From: Limnohabitans sp. MORI2
GTDB taxonomy: Bacteria; Pseudomonadota; Gammaproteobacteria; Burkholderiales; Burkholderiaceae_C
DNA: 64,000 nt
Assembly: GCF_027925025.1 (NCBI RefSeq)
Contig: NZ_AP027058.1
Location: 1,612,001-1,676,000, forward strand
Direction: 5' to 3'
The notes under the pieces are model-generated. The model did no database searches. It saw nothing but the letters and a program-made list of their open reading frames with translations, and was not told the origin of the DNA. This document shows positions 48,287 through 57,502 of this stretch, piece by piece. The position numbers and the translations under genes are program-made. Each line of letters begins with the position of its first letter. Within the stretch, counting starts at the first letter, position 1.

Positions 48287-49465
48287 TTAACGCTCAAGCG
48301 CCAATGACACGCCCATGCCACCACCGATACACAAAGCGGCCAAGCCCTTCTTGGCGTTGGTGCGTTGCATTTCGTGCAGCAAAGTCACCAAGATGCGGCA
48401 GCCGGATGCGCCAATAGGGTGGCCAATTGCAATCGCGCCCCCGTTGACGTTGACTTTGGCTGGATCAATGTCTAATTGCTGATTCACCGCACATGCTTGC
48501 GCTGCAAAAGCTTCGTTGAGTTCGAACAGGTCCACATCTGAGGCTTTCCAGCCTGCACGCTCCAACGCTTTACGTGAAGCAGACACGGGGCCCATGCCCA
48601 TGATTTTGGGGTCCAAACCGCTGGTGCCAAATGCGGCAATGCGTGCTAATGGTGTGAGGCCCAATGCAGCAGCCTTCTTGGCAGTCATCACCACCACAGC
48701 GGCAGCGCCGTCGTTGATGCCGGATGCGTTACCCGCAGTCACAGAACCCGCTTTGTCAAAAGCGGGACGCAAGCCAGCCAAAGCATCGGCAGTGGTTTTC
48801 TTGTTGATGTATTCGTCGGCGTTGAACTCGATCGGATCACCCTTGCGTTGTGGGATATGCACTGAAACGATTTCGTCTTTGAACTTACCAGCCTCTTGCG
48901 CAGCCGTTGCTTTTTGCTGACTGGCCAGCGCCAATGCATCTTGCATGTCGCGAGTGATGTTGAATTCTTTAGCCACGTTTTCAGCCGTGATGCCCATGTG
49001 GTACTGGTTGTACACATCCCACAAGCCGTCCACGATCATGGTGTCAACCATATTCCAGTTGCCCATGCGTTGACCATCGCGTGAACCCATCAGCACATGG
49101 CCAGAGGCGCTCATGTTTTCTTGGCCACCGGCCACCACAATCTCGCTGTCACCATACGCCACTGCTTGTGCGGCCAACATGACCGACTTCAAGCCCGAGC
49201 CACACACCGCATTGATGGTGAGCGCTGGCACGGCGTTGGGAATACCCGACTTCATCAAAGCTTGACGTGCGGGGTTTTGACCAGCACCTGCAGCCAACAC
49301 TTGGCCCATGATGACTTCACCCACTTGGGAAGGATCTACTTTGGCACGTGCCAGAGCTTCACGAATGACGATGGAGCCCAGCTCTGTGGCGGCAATTTTG
49401 GCGAGCGAACCACCAAACTTACCTACGGCTGTGCGTGCTGCAGAAACGATGACGATATCTTCCAT
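48287..49465 (-). CDS. phaA: Acetyl-CoA acetyltransferase (beta-ketothiolase)
   Basis: Condenses two acetyl-CoA to acetoacetyl-CoA. 392 residues. The acylated cysteine is in TINAVCGSGLKSVMLA, GGQENMSASGHVL is the substrate loop, GGAIAIGHPIGASGCRI supplies the histidine and CIGGGMGVSLALE the second catalytic cysteine. It lies 29 bases after phaC and 52 bases before phaB. Confidence 0.95.
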   Translation of the reverse strand: MEDIVIVSAARTAVGKFGGSLAKIAATELGSIVIREALARAKVDPSQVGEVIMGQVLAAGAGQNPARQALMKSGIPNAVPALTINAVCGSGLKSVMLAAQAVAYGDSEIVVAGGQENMSASGHVLMGSRDGQRMGNWNMVDTMIVDGLWDVYNQYHMGITAENVAKEFNITRDMQDALALASQQKATAAQEAGKFKDEIVSVHIPQRKGDPIEFNADEYINKKTTADALAGLRPAFDKAGSVTAGNASGINDGAAAVVVMTAKKAAALGLTPLARIAAFGTSGLDPKIMGMGPVSASRKALERAGWKASDVDLFELNEAFAAQACAVNQQLDIDPAKVNVNGGAIAIGHPIGASGCRILVTLLHEMQRTNAKKGLAALCIGGGMGVSLALER

Positions 49466-49494
49466 TTGTTCTATCTCCCTAGAAAATCTTTAAA

Positions 49495-51168
49495 TCAGTT
49501 GCTGGCGCGCGCTTTGACGTAACGGCCAGGTGCTGGCTCAATGGCTTTGTACTTGCCTTTGCCATACGTCTTTGGCGCTGCAATTTGTTTACCTGCGTGG
49601 GTCTTGAGCCAAGTCGACCAATCGGTCCACCAACTGCCTGGATGCTCTTTGGACTTGGCAATCCACTGCTCAGCATCTTTGGGGAAGTTGGTGTCGCTGC
49701 CTGTCCAGTAGCAACGCTTTTTTGCCGCGGGTGGATTGATCACACCCGCAATGTGGCCCGAAGCCCCCATGACGAAACGCTTCTTTCCTGGGAACACATG
49801 TGTGCTGGCGTAGGCACCGCCAATCGGCACGATGTGGTCTTCACGCGAGCCATAGATGTAGATGGGCATGTCCACCTTACGCAAGTCAATCTTCTCACCG
49901 CACACCGTGGCTTTGCCAGGTTTGATGAGGTTGTTCTCTAAATAGGTGTTACGCAAGTACCAGGCATACATGGGGCCAGGCAAATTGGTGGAGTCACTGT
50001 TCCAGTACAACAAGTCAAACGGTGGTGGCGTTTCGCCTTTGAGGTAGTTGCCCACCACGTAGTTCCACACCAAATCGTTGGGACGCAAGAAGCTGAAGGT
50101 GGACGCCATGTCCTTGCCCTTCATCAATCCGCCCTCAGCAAACTGACCTTCACGGAACTTCACAAAGTTCTCATCAATGAACACATCCAAGATGCCGGTA
50201 TCGGTGAAGTCAATCAAGGTGGTCAACAAAGTCGCACTGGCTACTGGTTTTTCACCGCGTGCAGCCAAGACGGCCAACGCGTTAGAGAGGATGGTGCCCC
50301 CCACACAAAAACCCAGTGCATTGATTTGTTTAGAACCACCAATTTCTTGCACCACCTTGATGGCTTGAATTGCGACATCTTCCACGTAGTTGTCCCATGT
50401 GGTGTTGCGCATGCTTTCGTCAGGATTGCGCCAGCTAACCACAAACGTGCGATGGCCTTGTGCCACGGCGTAACGAATGAAAGAATTTTCTGGTTGCAAG
50501 TCCAAGATATAGAACTTGTTGATGCACGGCGGCACAAACAAGAATGGTCGCTCATACACCTTGGCCGTGAGCGGTTTGTATTCGAGCAATTGGAAGAACT
50601 CGTTTTCAAACACCACTTTGCCTTCGGTGGTGGCTACGTTTTTGCCAACCTCAAACAGGCTCTCATCGGTCATAGACACATGGCCCTGCTGCATGTCGTG
50701 CAACAAGTTTTTAATGCCCTTAGAAATGCTCTCGCCTTTGGTCTCGATTGCTTTTTGTTGTGCTTCAGCATTCAATGCCAAAAAGTTGCTAGGGGCAGAA
50801 GCCGCAGCCCACTGTTCAACGGCGAACTGGATACGCGCCTTGGTTTTGGCATCGGTCTCAGCGGCATCCGTAAGCGCCATCATGGTGCGGGTGTTGAGCA
50901 GGTAAGCCGCTGCAGTGAATGCAGCCATAGGGTTGTGCGCCCAGGCTTCACCTTTGAAGCGCCGATCTTTCACTTCAGGCTTGCCCTGCAAGCTCTGATT
51001 CCAAAGCTCAGTGGCTTCGGCCATGTACTGCTTTTGTAAAGCTTCAAGTTTTTCAGGAGAAAAGCTCAGTGCGGGTGTTTTGGCATCGCTACCACCGAGT
51101 GTCTGAAATGAGGCCAAGGCTTTGAGCCAGCTATCCCCGAGGCTCTTGAGGGCCGCATTCTGATCCAT
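49495..51168 (-). CDS. phaC: Class I poly(3-hydroxyalkanoate) synthase
   Basis: 557 residues from ATG 51166-51168 (AGGAG 7 bases upstream; a GTG one codon earlier is possible). Polymerises 3-hydroxyacyl-CoA. The lipase-like box with catalytic cysteine is INALGFCVGGTILSNAL. PCINKFYILDLQPENSFIRY and FVVSWRNPDESM precede it. YIYGSREDHIVPIGGAY holds the Asp and VMGASGHIAGVINPP the His. The C-terminal PGRYVKARAS is usual for class I. First gene of phaCAB. A phasin and a depolymerase are elsewhere in the window; no phaR gene is present. Confidence 0.96.
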   Translation of the reverse strand: MDQNAALKSLGDSWLKALASFQTLGGSDAKTPALSFSPEKLEALQKQYMAEATELWNQSLQGKPEVKDRRFKGEAWAHNPMAAFTAAAYLLNTRTMMALTDAAETDAKTKARIQFAVEQWAAASAPSNFLALNAEAQQKAIETKGESISKGIKNLLHDMQQGHVSMTDESLFEVGKNVATTEGKVVFENEFFQLLEYKPLTAKVYERPFLFVPPCINKFYILDLQPENSFIRYAVAQGHRTFVVSWRNPDESMRNTTWDNYVEDVAIQAIKVVQEIGGSKQINALGFCVGGTILSNALAVLAARGEKPVASATLLTTLIDFTDTGILDVFIDENFVKFREGQFAEGGLMKGKDMASTFSFLRPNDLVWNYVVGNYLKGETPPPFDLLYWNSDSTNLPGPMYAWYLRNTYLENNLIKPGKATVCGEKIDLRKVDMPIYIYGSREDHIVPIGGAYASTHVFPGKKRFVMGASGHIAGVINPPAAKKRCYWTGSDTNFPKDAEQWIAKSKEHPGSWWTDWSTWLKTHAGKQIAAPKTYGKGKYKAIEPAPGRYVKARASN

Positions 51169-51272
51169 CACTATCTCCTATACAGTCGCTGTTGTCTTTG
51201 ACATGTCACCAGTATGTCAGTGAATTACCTTCGAATTTCTGACAGATATCAAACTTGAGAGAAAACCCCTAG

Positions 51273-51590
51273 ATGTATTTGGTCTTGATCGCTTGGATTT
51301 ACGTGGCTTTCATGATGGCAATCGCCGAAGCAACAAGCCCCGTGGGCTCTTTGCTCGGCGCAGCCTTTACTTTTCTACTCTACGGGGTGTTGCCCATGAG
51401 CGTGGTGGGCTACATCATGGGCACACCTGCGAGACGCCGTGCCATCAAGGCCAAAGAAGCTGCAGAGCGCAAACAAGCGCTTGCGGCAAACGGTATACAA
51501 AACAACAACGATGATGTTGAATCAGTTGCGCCAAATACATACCGCGAAGCGCCCAGTCATCCCGTCACGCCTGAACGAAAAGAGCCTTGA
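51273..51590 (+). CDS. Small membrane protein of unknown function
   Basis: 105 residues with two membrane segments (YLVLIAWIYVAFMMAIAEA and LLGAAFTFLLYGVLPMSVVGYI), then a basic juxtamembrane part (TPARRRAIKAKEAAERKQAL) and a polar tail ending PERKEP. The shape is common in betaproteobacterial genomes but I assign no function. Its 3' end overlaps the convergent PgeF-like gene by 69 bases, an unusually long overlap. Confidence 0.65.
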   Translation: MYLVLIAWIYVAFMMAIAEATSPVGSLLGAAFTFLLYGVLPMSVVGYIMGTPARRRAIKAKEAAERKQALAANGIQNNNDDVESVAPNTYREAPSHPVTPERKEP

Positions 51591-52316
51591 GCGTTGCGTG
51601 ACCGTGCACCACTCGGGCGTGCTGTCGTTGCCCGACACCGAGTGAACACCTAAGGCTTGCAAACGCCATCGTGCCAAACCGGCAAGGTCTGCCAACCACT
51701 TCTGCGCATGCGTGGGATGCGGTTTAAAGCAACGTTCAGCGACTGACGCATCGCCTTGTTCAGTGAAAGCCACGCGGACATCTTCACCCACTTCAAACGC
51801 ATCTGCGCCGATGCATGGCCCAAGCCAGACACGCACTTGCGATGGGCCGATACCGGCTTTCTCACACATCGCTTGCACGGTCTGCTCAACCACACCCGCT
51901 GCTAAACCACGCCAACCCGCGTGTGCCGCAGCAACAACTTGACCCGCGTCATCAGTGAACAACAAGGGTAAACAATCAGCCACCATGATGGTGCACGCCA
52001 CGCGCGGCTCTTGCGTGAGACATGCATCGGCCTTGGTGCCATCGGGTGTAGCGGCATTGAGTTGAACCACCTCCACACCATGCACTTGGCTGAGAAACAC
52101 AGGCCGTGCACCATTCAACTGAGATGCCAGTAGCGCGCGATTTTTAGCCACCGCATGCGCCTCGTCTTGCACATGGTCGCCCAGATTGAAGCCATCAAAC
52201 GGCGCATGCGACACGCCGCCCACTCGCGTGGTACACAGCGCTTGCACGCCAACAGGCAATGCCCATTGCATGGGCCAAAACAAAGGCGTTGCAGGGGTGT
52301 GGGATGTGTGACTCAT
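51522..52316 (-). CDS. Polyphenol oxidase/PgeF family (YfiH-like) laccase-domain protein
   Basis: 264 residues from ATG 52314-52316. The metal ligands are the His in LSQVHGVEVVQL, the Cys in VADCLPLLF and the His in AAHAGWRGLAAGVVE. LGPCIGADAFEVGEDV is a further family motif. Members edit peptidoglycan precursors or act as purine nucleoside phosphorylases/adenosine deaminases. Which role holds here is open. A TTG three codons upstream is an alternative start. Confidence 0.88.
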   Translation of the reverse strand: MSHTSHTPATPLFWPMQWALPVGVQALCTTRVGGVSHAPFDGFNLGDHVQDEAHAVAKNRALLASQLNGARPVFLSQVHGVEVVQLNAATPDGTKADACLTQEPRVACTIMVADCLPLLFTDDAGQVVAAAHAGWRGLAAGVVEQTVQAMCEKAGIGPSQVRVWLGPCIGADAFEVGEDVRVAFTEQGDASVAERCFKPHPTHAQKWLADLAGLARWRLQALGVHSVSGNDSTPEWCTVTQRSRLFSFRRDGMTGRFAVCIWRN

Positions 52317-52402
52317 AAGTGCCAAAGGATATCCCGAACGCGACGGTGCACCGAGCGCAGTGACGGTAGACTTGTGACAAGTTTTAACTCAACACATCCA
52401 TC

Positions 52403-52705
52403 ATGATTCTCGAACTCGTCGACATCCGCATTCAACCTGGCCAACAAGCTGCATTCGATGAAGCCATTCAACGTGGCGTAGAAACCGTTATTGCTAAAGC
52501 CAAAGGTTTTCAAGGCTTCAAAATCAACCGCGGAATCGAGTCACCCGAGCGCTATGTGTTACAAATTTTCTGGACCACGCTCGAGAACCACACTGTTGAC
52601 TTCCGTGAATCTCCTGCCTTTGGCGAATGGCGCGCTATCGTGGGCCCCTTCTTTGCACAGCCGCCCATGGTGGAACACTTTGAACTGGTGAGTAAATCCG
52701 CATGA
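52403..52705 (+). CDS. Antibiotic biosynthesis monooxygenase (ABM) domain protein
   Basis: 100 residues with the dimeric ferredoxin-like ABM fold (MILELVDIRIQPGQQAAFDE, GFQGFKINRGIESPERYVLQ, FWTTLENHTVDFRESPAFGE). Members are small oxygenases, isomerases or decyclases. The stop overlaps the start of the FAH-family gene by 4 bases, so the two are probably made together. The substrate is unknown. Confidence 0.82.
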   Translation: MILELVDIRIQPGQQAAFDEAIQRGVETVIAKAKGFQGFKINRGIESPERYVLQIFWTTLENHTVDFRESPAFGEWRAIVGPFFAQPPMVEHFELVSKSA

Positions 52706-53397
52706 ACTACACATTCGAACCTACCCCCGTTGTGTCCGTGCCCGTAGTGGGCAAAACAGAACGTTTCCCTGTGCACCGCATTTACTGCGTGGGCCGCAAC
52801 TACGAAGAACACGCCAAAGAAATGGGCTTCACAGGCCGTGAACCGCCTTTCTTTTTCATGAAGCCTGCAGACGCTGTGTTGGTGGTCAATGCGGGTGAAA
52901 CGGGTGACATGCCCTACCCCAGTCTCACCAAAAATTTGCATCACGAAATTGAGTTGGTGGTTGCCATTGGCAAAGGTGGCAAGAACATCAAAGCAGCAGA
53001 TGCTATGAGCCACATTTACGGTTACGCCGTGGGCCTAGACATGACACGCCGCGACTTGCAAAACGACATGAAAAAGCAAGGTCGCCCTTGGTGCATTGGT
53101 AAAGGCTTTGATCACAGCGCGCCCATTGGCCCCATCACACCAGCAACACACGCGGGCGACGTGGCCAACGCCGAAATTTATGTGCAAGTCAACGGCCAAG
53201 ACCGCCAACGCAGCAACACCAACCAACTCATTTGGAACATCGCTGAAACGATTGAACATTTGTCGGCTGCTTGGGAGTTGCAACCCGGCGATTTGATTTA
53301 CACCGGCACGCCCGAAGGCGTGAGTGCAGTGGTGACAGGCGACACACTGGTGGGTGCAGTAACCGGCCTGGGTGAACTCAAAGTTCGCTTGGTTTAA
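52702..53397 (+). CDS. Fumarylacetoacetate hydrolase family protein
   Basis: 231 residues. IYCVGRNYEEHAKEMGF, PFFFMKPADAVLVV, LHHEIELVVAIGKGG and IYGYAVGLDMTRRDLQ carry the metal-binding acidic residues of the FAH fold. LIYTGTPEGVSAVVTGD is the C-terminal signature. Such short members are acylpyruvases or oxaloacetate tautomerase/decarboxylases. The exact reaction is not visible. The Nudix gene follows after 5 bases. Confidence 0.88.
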   Translation: MNYTFEPTPVVSVPVVGKTERFPVHRIYCVGRNYEEHAKEMGFTGREPPFFFMKPADAVLVVNAGETGDMPYPSLTKNLHHEIELVVAIGKGGKNIKAADAMSHIYGYAVGLDMTRRDLQNDMKKQGRPWCIGKGFDHSAPIGPITPATHAGDVANAEIYVQVNGQDRQRSNTNQLIWNIAETIEHLSAAWELQPGDLIYTGTPEGVSAVVTGDTLVGAVTGLGELKVRLV

Positions 53398-53402
53398 ACC
53401 AC

Positions 53403-53951
53403 ATGCTGCACCGCCCACTCATCCAACATTGCAAAGCTTGCGGCAGCGCGGTGACCTATCGCCTGCCTGACGATGGCGACACGCGTGAACGTGCGGTGTG
53501 CAACGCTTGCCACACCATCCATTACGAGAACCCGCTCAACGTGGTGGGCACCGTGCCAGTATGGGGTGACAAAGTGTTGCTGTGCAAGCGCAACATCGAA
53601 CCACGCTTTGGCAAATGGACGCTACCGGCCGGCTTCATGGAGCTTAACGAAACCGTAGCGCAAGGCGCAGCGCGCGAGACCGTTGAAGAAGCTGGTGCGC
53701 AGTTTGAGATGCAAGACTTGTTCACACTGATGAACGTCACACGCGTGGGCCAAGTGCATTTCTTTTACCGTGCTCAGCTCACCAGCGACCAATTCAACCC
53801 AGGCCACGAAACGCAAGAGGCCCGTTTATTTGCAGAGCATGAAATACCTTGGGATGAAATTGCATTTCGAACCGTCAAAGAAACTTTGCTGCACTACTTT
53901 GCAGATGCAAAGAAGGGCAAGTTTGAGCTTCACCATGTCGATATTGTTTGA
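53403..53951 (+). CDS. Nudix hydrolase with N-terminal zinc ribbon
   Basis: 182 residues. A zinc ribbon (HCKACGSAV and CNACHTIHYENP) precedes the Nudix box GFMELNETVAQGAARETVEE (continuing AGA), which matches GX5EX7REUXEEXGU. The fold resembles NADH-pyrophosphatase-like ADP-ribose/NADH hydrolases. It ends the plus-strand run with the ABM and FAH genes and is followed by a hairpin. Confidence 0.9.
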   Translation: MLHRPLIQHCKACGSAVTYRLPDDGDTRERAVCNACHTIHYENPLNVVGTVPVWGDKVLLCKRNIEPRFGKWTLPAGFMELNETVAQGAARETVEEAGAQFEMQDLFTLMNVTRVGQVHFFYRAQLTSDQFNPGHETQEARLFAEHEIPWDEIAFRTVKETLLHYFADAKKGKFELHHVDIV

Positions 53952-53974
53952 AGTCTTAACAGTCGAAAAAGACA

Positions 53975-54005
53975 AAAGGGTTAGCAACTTGCGTTGCTAA
54001 CCCTT
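53975..54005 (+). terminator. Hairpin terminator after the Nudix gene
   Basis: AAGGGTTAGCAA-CTTGCG-TTGCTAACCCTT is a perfect 12-bp stem. The T tract that follows is interrupted (CATCATTTTT). Confidence 0.7.
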
Positions 54006-54014
54006 CATCATTTT

Positions 54015-54091
54015 TGGTCGGTGTGAAAGGATTCGAACCTTCGACCCCTTGCACCCCATGCAAGTGCGCTACCAGGCTGCGCCACACACCG
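54015..54091 (-). tRNA. tRNA-Pro (anticodon GGG)
   Basis: On the minus strand CGGTGTG pairs with CACACCG in the acceptor stem. The anticodon arm CTTGC-ATGGGGT-GCAAG gives anticodon GGG. The T-loop is TTCGAAT. The CCA end is encoded. 77 bases, 25 bases downstream of the MerR gene. Confidence 0.95.
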
Positions 54092-54116
54092 AATCAGACG
54101 GAAATTATAACGCCTG

Positions 54117-54578
54117 TCAGTGGCGCTCTGAGAGCAGATCTCGAATTTGTGTGAGTTCTTTTCGCAAAGCCTGAAGCGCTTCATCGTTGCTGCTCAAGCC
54201 CAATAGCGGCAATGCTTGCGCGTCGTCCGAATCCACATCTAAATCATCTTCAAACTCATCGTCATCGGGCAAATCGATATCGATCAATTCACCACCTGCA
54301 CGGCGGCGCTCGCGCTCAGATTGGACCAACTCTTGCAGCTTATTACGCGCCCCTGTGATGGTGAAACCTTGGTCATACAAGAGGTCGCGAATTCGGCGAA
54401 TCATCAGCACTTCGTGACGCTGGTAATAACGGCGATTGCCTCGGCGCTTCATGGGGCGCAGCTGCGTGAACTCTTGCTCCCAATAGCGCAGCACGTGCGG
54501 CTTGACGCCGCACAACTCGCTCACTTCACCAATGGTGAAGTAGCGTTTGGCTGGAATGGGAGGGAGGGATTTCTCCAT
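54117..54578 (-). CDS. MerR-family transcriptional regulator
   Basis: 153 residues from ATG 54576-54578 (MEKSLPPIPAKRYFTIGEVS). The MerR winged helix is FTIGEVSELCGVKPHVLRYW with RPMKRRGNRRYYQRHEVLMI. No effector cysteines are present. The C-terminal half is acidic (DLPDDDEFEDDLDVDSDD). A MerR protein at this place after ihfA is usual in proteobacteria; its target is unclear. The ihfA terminator lies between the two genes. Confidence 0.88.
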   Translation of the reverse strand: MEKSLPPIPAKRYFTIGEVSELCGVKPHVLRYWEQEFTQLRPMKRRGNRRYYQRHEVLMIRRIRDLLYDQGFTITGARNKLQELVQSERERRRAGGELIDIDLPDDDEFEDDLDVDSDDAQALPLLGLSSNDEALQALRKELTQIRDLLSERH

Positions 54579-54658
54579 GAAAATCAGTAGCTTGTAAACG
54601 GGACCGCAGAGGTTACACGAAGATTGCCTCATTCCTTATCCCGATTGACAGTTTTGGC

Positions 54659-54688
54659 AAAAAAAAGAGGCCAACTTGGCCTCTTTTT
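54659..54688 (-). terminator. Terminator of the pheST-ihfA transcript
   Basis: On the minus strand GAAAAAGAGGCCAA-GT-TTGGCCTCTTTTTTTT forms a strong stem with a long T tract, starting about 4 bases after the ihfA stop and before the merR-like gene. Confidence 0.9.
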
Positions 54689-54691
54689 CAA

Positions 54692-55027
54692 TCAGTTGTC
54701 AACTTTGGAATTACTGTCACCTTGAATTTGCTCCTTCAGCTTGTGACTGGCATGAAATGTCACCGCTCTTCGTGCTTGGATGGGTATCAACTCACCGGTT
54801 CGAGGATTACGCCCAGGCCTTGCTGCCTTGGTACGAATTTGAAAATTACCGAAACTTGAAATTTTCACATCCGTGCCATCGACCAAACTTTGTGCAATCA
54901 GATCGAAAAAAGCATCGATCATGTCTTTGGACTCGCGTTTGTTCAATCCAATTTGTTCAAACAACAAGTCGGCCAACTGCGCCTTGGTGAGCGCTGGCGT
55001 TTCTAAGCTTTCAAAAGACAGTTCCAT
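54692..55027 (-). CDS. ihfA: Integration host factor alpha subunit
   Basis: 111 residues; DNA-bending nucleoid protein acting with IhfB. ALTKAQLADLLFEQIGLNKR and SSFGNFQIRTKAARPGRNPR (continuing TGE) contain the minor-groove intercalating proline arm. It has a slightly longer N-terminus than E. coli IHF-alpha. It follows pheT by 24 bases, as in many proteobacteria. Confidence 0.95.
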   Translation of the reverse strand: MELSFESLETPALTKAQLADLLFEQIGLNKRESKDMIDAFFDLIAQSLVDGTDVKISSFGNFQIRTKAARPGRNPRTGELIPIQARRAVTFHASHKLKEQIQGDSNSKVDN

Positions 55028-55051
55028 ACGGTTCTCTTTATCGTCTCAACA

Positions 55052-57478
55052 TCAACTGCGCAAACGGGCAGCAACTTTGGCAGTCAGTTCAGCCAACACG
55101 GCTTGCACCACAGTTTCAATTTGTGCTTCGTTCAAGGTGGCTTCATCGCTGTTGAGCGTCAAGCGCACTGCCAAACTCTTTTCGTCCATCGCCATGGCTG
55201 CGCTTTCGGCTTTGGGGCGATACACGTCAAACAACACAGCACTGCGCAGCAAACCTTGAGTTTTAGCAGCGTACACCGCAGCCATCAATTGGGCGTGCGT
55301 GACGCTGTCTTTGACGATCACCGCAATATCGCGCTCGACGTTAGGGAACTTGGCGACCCCCGTGGACTTGGGTACTTCACGCTGCAACACGGCATCGAGC
55401 GAGAGTTCAAACATCACGGGCGCTTGGGCCAGTTCCCAGCTCTGACGCCAACGTGGATGCAATTCACCCACATGCCCCACGGGTTGGCCATTGACCAAGA
55501 CCTTGGCGCAACGGCCAGGGTGCATGGCTGGGTGCTCAGCCGCTTCAAAAGTTGGTACAGCGGGCGCCAACAAAGCCTCCACATCGGCCTTCACGTCGAA
55601 GAAATCTGCGCCTTGTTCTTTGGTGCCCCATTGCAAAGGTGCAGCGCTTCCAAAAGCAATGCCCGCGACGTGCATGGGCTGATCAAAGCCTTGCACAGTG
55701 GTGTCAGTGTTTTGCACCGAGGCGTCTTTGTGAAACACGCGGCCAATTTCAAACACGCGCACGCGTGAGGCCTTGCGATCCACGTTGAACTTCACCACGT
55801 TGAGCAGCGAGCCCAACAAGGTAGAACGCATCACACTCATTTGGCTGGCAATGGGGTTGAGCAACTTGATGGGATTGGCATTACCTGCCAACTCTTGCTC
55901 CCAACGCTCATCCACAAAGCTGTAGTTGATGGTTTCTTGGTAGCCCAAGCCAGCCAACTGATGACGCAAAGCATGTGGGCTGCGCTGCGACTCAAGGCGC
56001 ACGCTGGCCGTGATAGGTGCCAGAGGCGGTGTGGTGGGCAGGTTGTTGTAACCCACCATGCGTGCCACTTCTTCGATCAGGTCTTCTTCGATTTGCAAAT
56101 CGAAACGGAACGATGGCGGTTGAACCGTCAAGGTCCCCTCACCTTCAGTCACAGGCAAGCCCAAACCACGTAAAGCCTCAGCCATGCGTTGTTGCGTGAG
56201 TGGCATGCCAATCACTTTCACAGCACGATCCACGCGCAATGTGACAGGCTTGGCAACAGGCATGTTCACACGGTGGTCGTCAATCGGGCCAACAGTAGTG
56301 TTGGGCGTACCGCAAATGTCAATCACCAGCTGCGTGATGCGCTCGATATGCTCCACGGTCAACTCTGGGTCGACACCACGCTCAAAGCGATGGCCAGCAT
56401 CGGTGCTGAAGTTGAAGCGGCGAGAACGGCCTGCGATGGCCGTGGGCCACCAGAAGGCGGCTTCGATGTAAATGTTTTGCGTGTCGTCACTCACGGCGGT
56501 GGCATCGCCACCCATGATGCCAGCGAGTGATTCGACTTGATGTGCGTCTGCAATGACGCCCACTTTTTCGTCAACCGTGACGGTGTTGCCATTCAAGAGC
56601 TTGAGCTGCTCACCGGCTTTACCCCAACGCACTTCCAAGCCACCTTGAATTTTGTCGAGATCGAAGATGTGCGACGGACGACCCAACTCGAACATCACAT
56701 AGTTGGAGATGTCGACCAAGGGACTCACGCTGCGTTGGCCGCAACGGGCCAAATGGTTCACCATCCATGCAGGCGTTTGCGCTTTGGTGTTCACACCACG
56801 CACGACACGGCCTGAGAAACGGCCACACAAATCGGGGGCGCTGACCTTGACGGGCAAGGTGTCTGAATTGGTCGCTGCAATCGTCGGGAATGTCGGTGCC
56901 TTCAACGGCGCGCCGGTGAGAGCCGACACTTCGCGGGCAATGCCGTAAACGCTCAAACAATGCGCCAAGTTGGGCGTGAGTTTGCAGGTGAACAAGGTGT
57001 CGTCGAGGTTCAAGTACTCGCGGATGTTCTGCCCCAAAGGTGCATCAGCTGGCAACTCAAGCAAGCCACCGTTGTCGTCGGCAATTTTGAGTTCTTTGGC
57101 TGAGCACAACATGCCTTGGCTTTCCACGCCGCGCAGCTTGCCCACTTTGATTTTGAAGGGCTTGCCGTCTTCGCCCGGTGGTAACTCTGCGCCCACGGTG
57201 GCGCATGGAATTTTGATGCCTACGCGTGCATTGGGTGCGCCGCACACGATGTTGAGCAACGCGCCCTGCCCCACATCCACTTGGCAAATGCGTAAGCGGT
57301 CAGCGTCTGGGTGCTGCACGGCTTCTTTGATTTCACCGACGACGATGCCTGTGAAAGGTGGTGCGACGGGTTGGAGTTCTTCCACTTCCAAACCAGCCAT
57401 CGTCAACGTGTCGGCCAGTTCTTGGGTGGTGAGTGAGGGGTTGCAGAATTCGCGCAACCAGGATTCGGGGAATTGCAT
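55052..57478 (-). CDS. pheT: Phenylalanyl-tRNA synthetase beta subunit
   Basis: 808 residues. The N-terminal tRNA-binding (EMAP-like) domain is VVGEIKEAVQHPDADRLRIC with VCGAPNARVGIK. B3/B4 editing domains follow, then B5 (PSFRFDLQIEEDLIEEVARM). The C-terminal anticodon-binding FDX domain is FPNVERDIAVIVKDSVTHAQ. It forms an alpha2-beta2 enzyme with PheS, whose gene lies 24 bases upstream. Confidence 0.96.
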   Translation of the reverse strand: MQFPESWLREFCNPSLTTQELADTLTMAGLEVEELQPVAPPFTGIVVGEIKEAVQHPDADRLRICQVDVGQGALLNIVCGAPNARVGIKIPCATVGAELPPGEDGKPFKIKVGKLRGVESQGMLCSAKELKIADDNGGLLELPADAPLGQNIREYLNLDDTLFTCKLTPNLAHCLSVYGIAREVSALTGAPLKAPTFPTIAATNSDTLPVKVSAPDLCGRFSGRVVRGVNTKAQTPAWMVNHLARCGQRSVSPLVDISNYVMFELGRPSHIFDLDKIQGGLEVRWGKAGEQLKLLNGNTVTVDEKVGVIADAHQVESLAGIMGGDATAVSDDTQNIYIEAAFWWPTAIAGRSRRFNFSTDAGHRFERGVDPELTVEHIERITQLVIDICGTPNTTVGPIDDHRVNMPVAKPVTLRVDRAVKVIGMPLTQQRMAEALRGLGLPVTEGEGTLTVQPPSFRFDLQIEEDLIEEVARMVGYNNLPTTPPLAPITASVRLESQRSPHALRHQLAGLGYQETINYSFVDERWEQELAGNANPIKLLNPIASQMSVMRSTLLGSLLNVVKFNVDRKASRVRVFEIGRVFHKDASVQNTDTTVQGFDQPMHVAGIAFGSAAPLQWGTKEQGADFFDVKADVEALLAPAVPTFEAAEHPAMHPGRCAKVLVNGQPVGHVGELHPRWRQSWELAQAPVMFELSLDAVLQREVPKSTGVAKFPNVERDIAVIVKDSVTHAQLMAAVYAAKTQGLLRSAVLFDVYRPKAESAAMAMDEKSLAVRLTLNSDEATLNEAQIETVVQAVLAELTAKVAARLRS

Positions 57479-57502
57479 GATGAATCTCGTGTGTGCGTGA
57501 AG

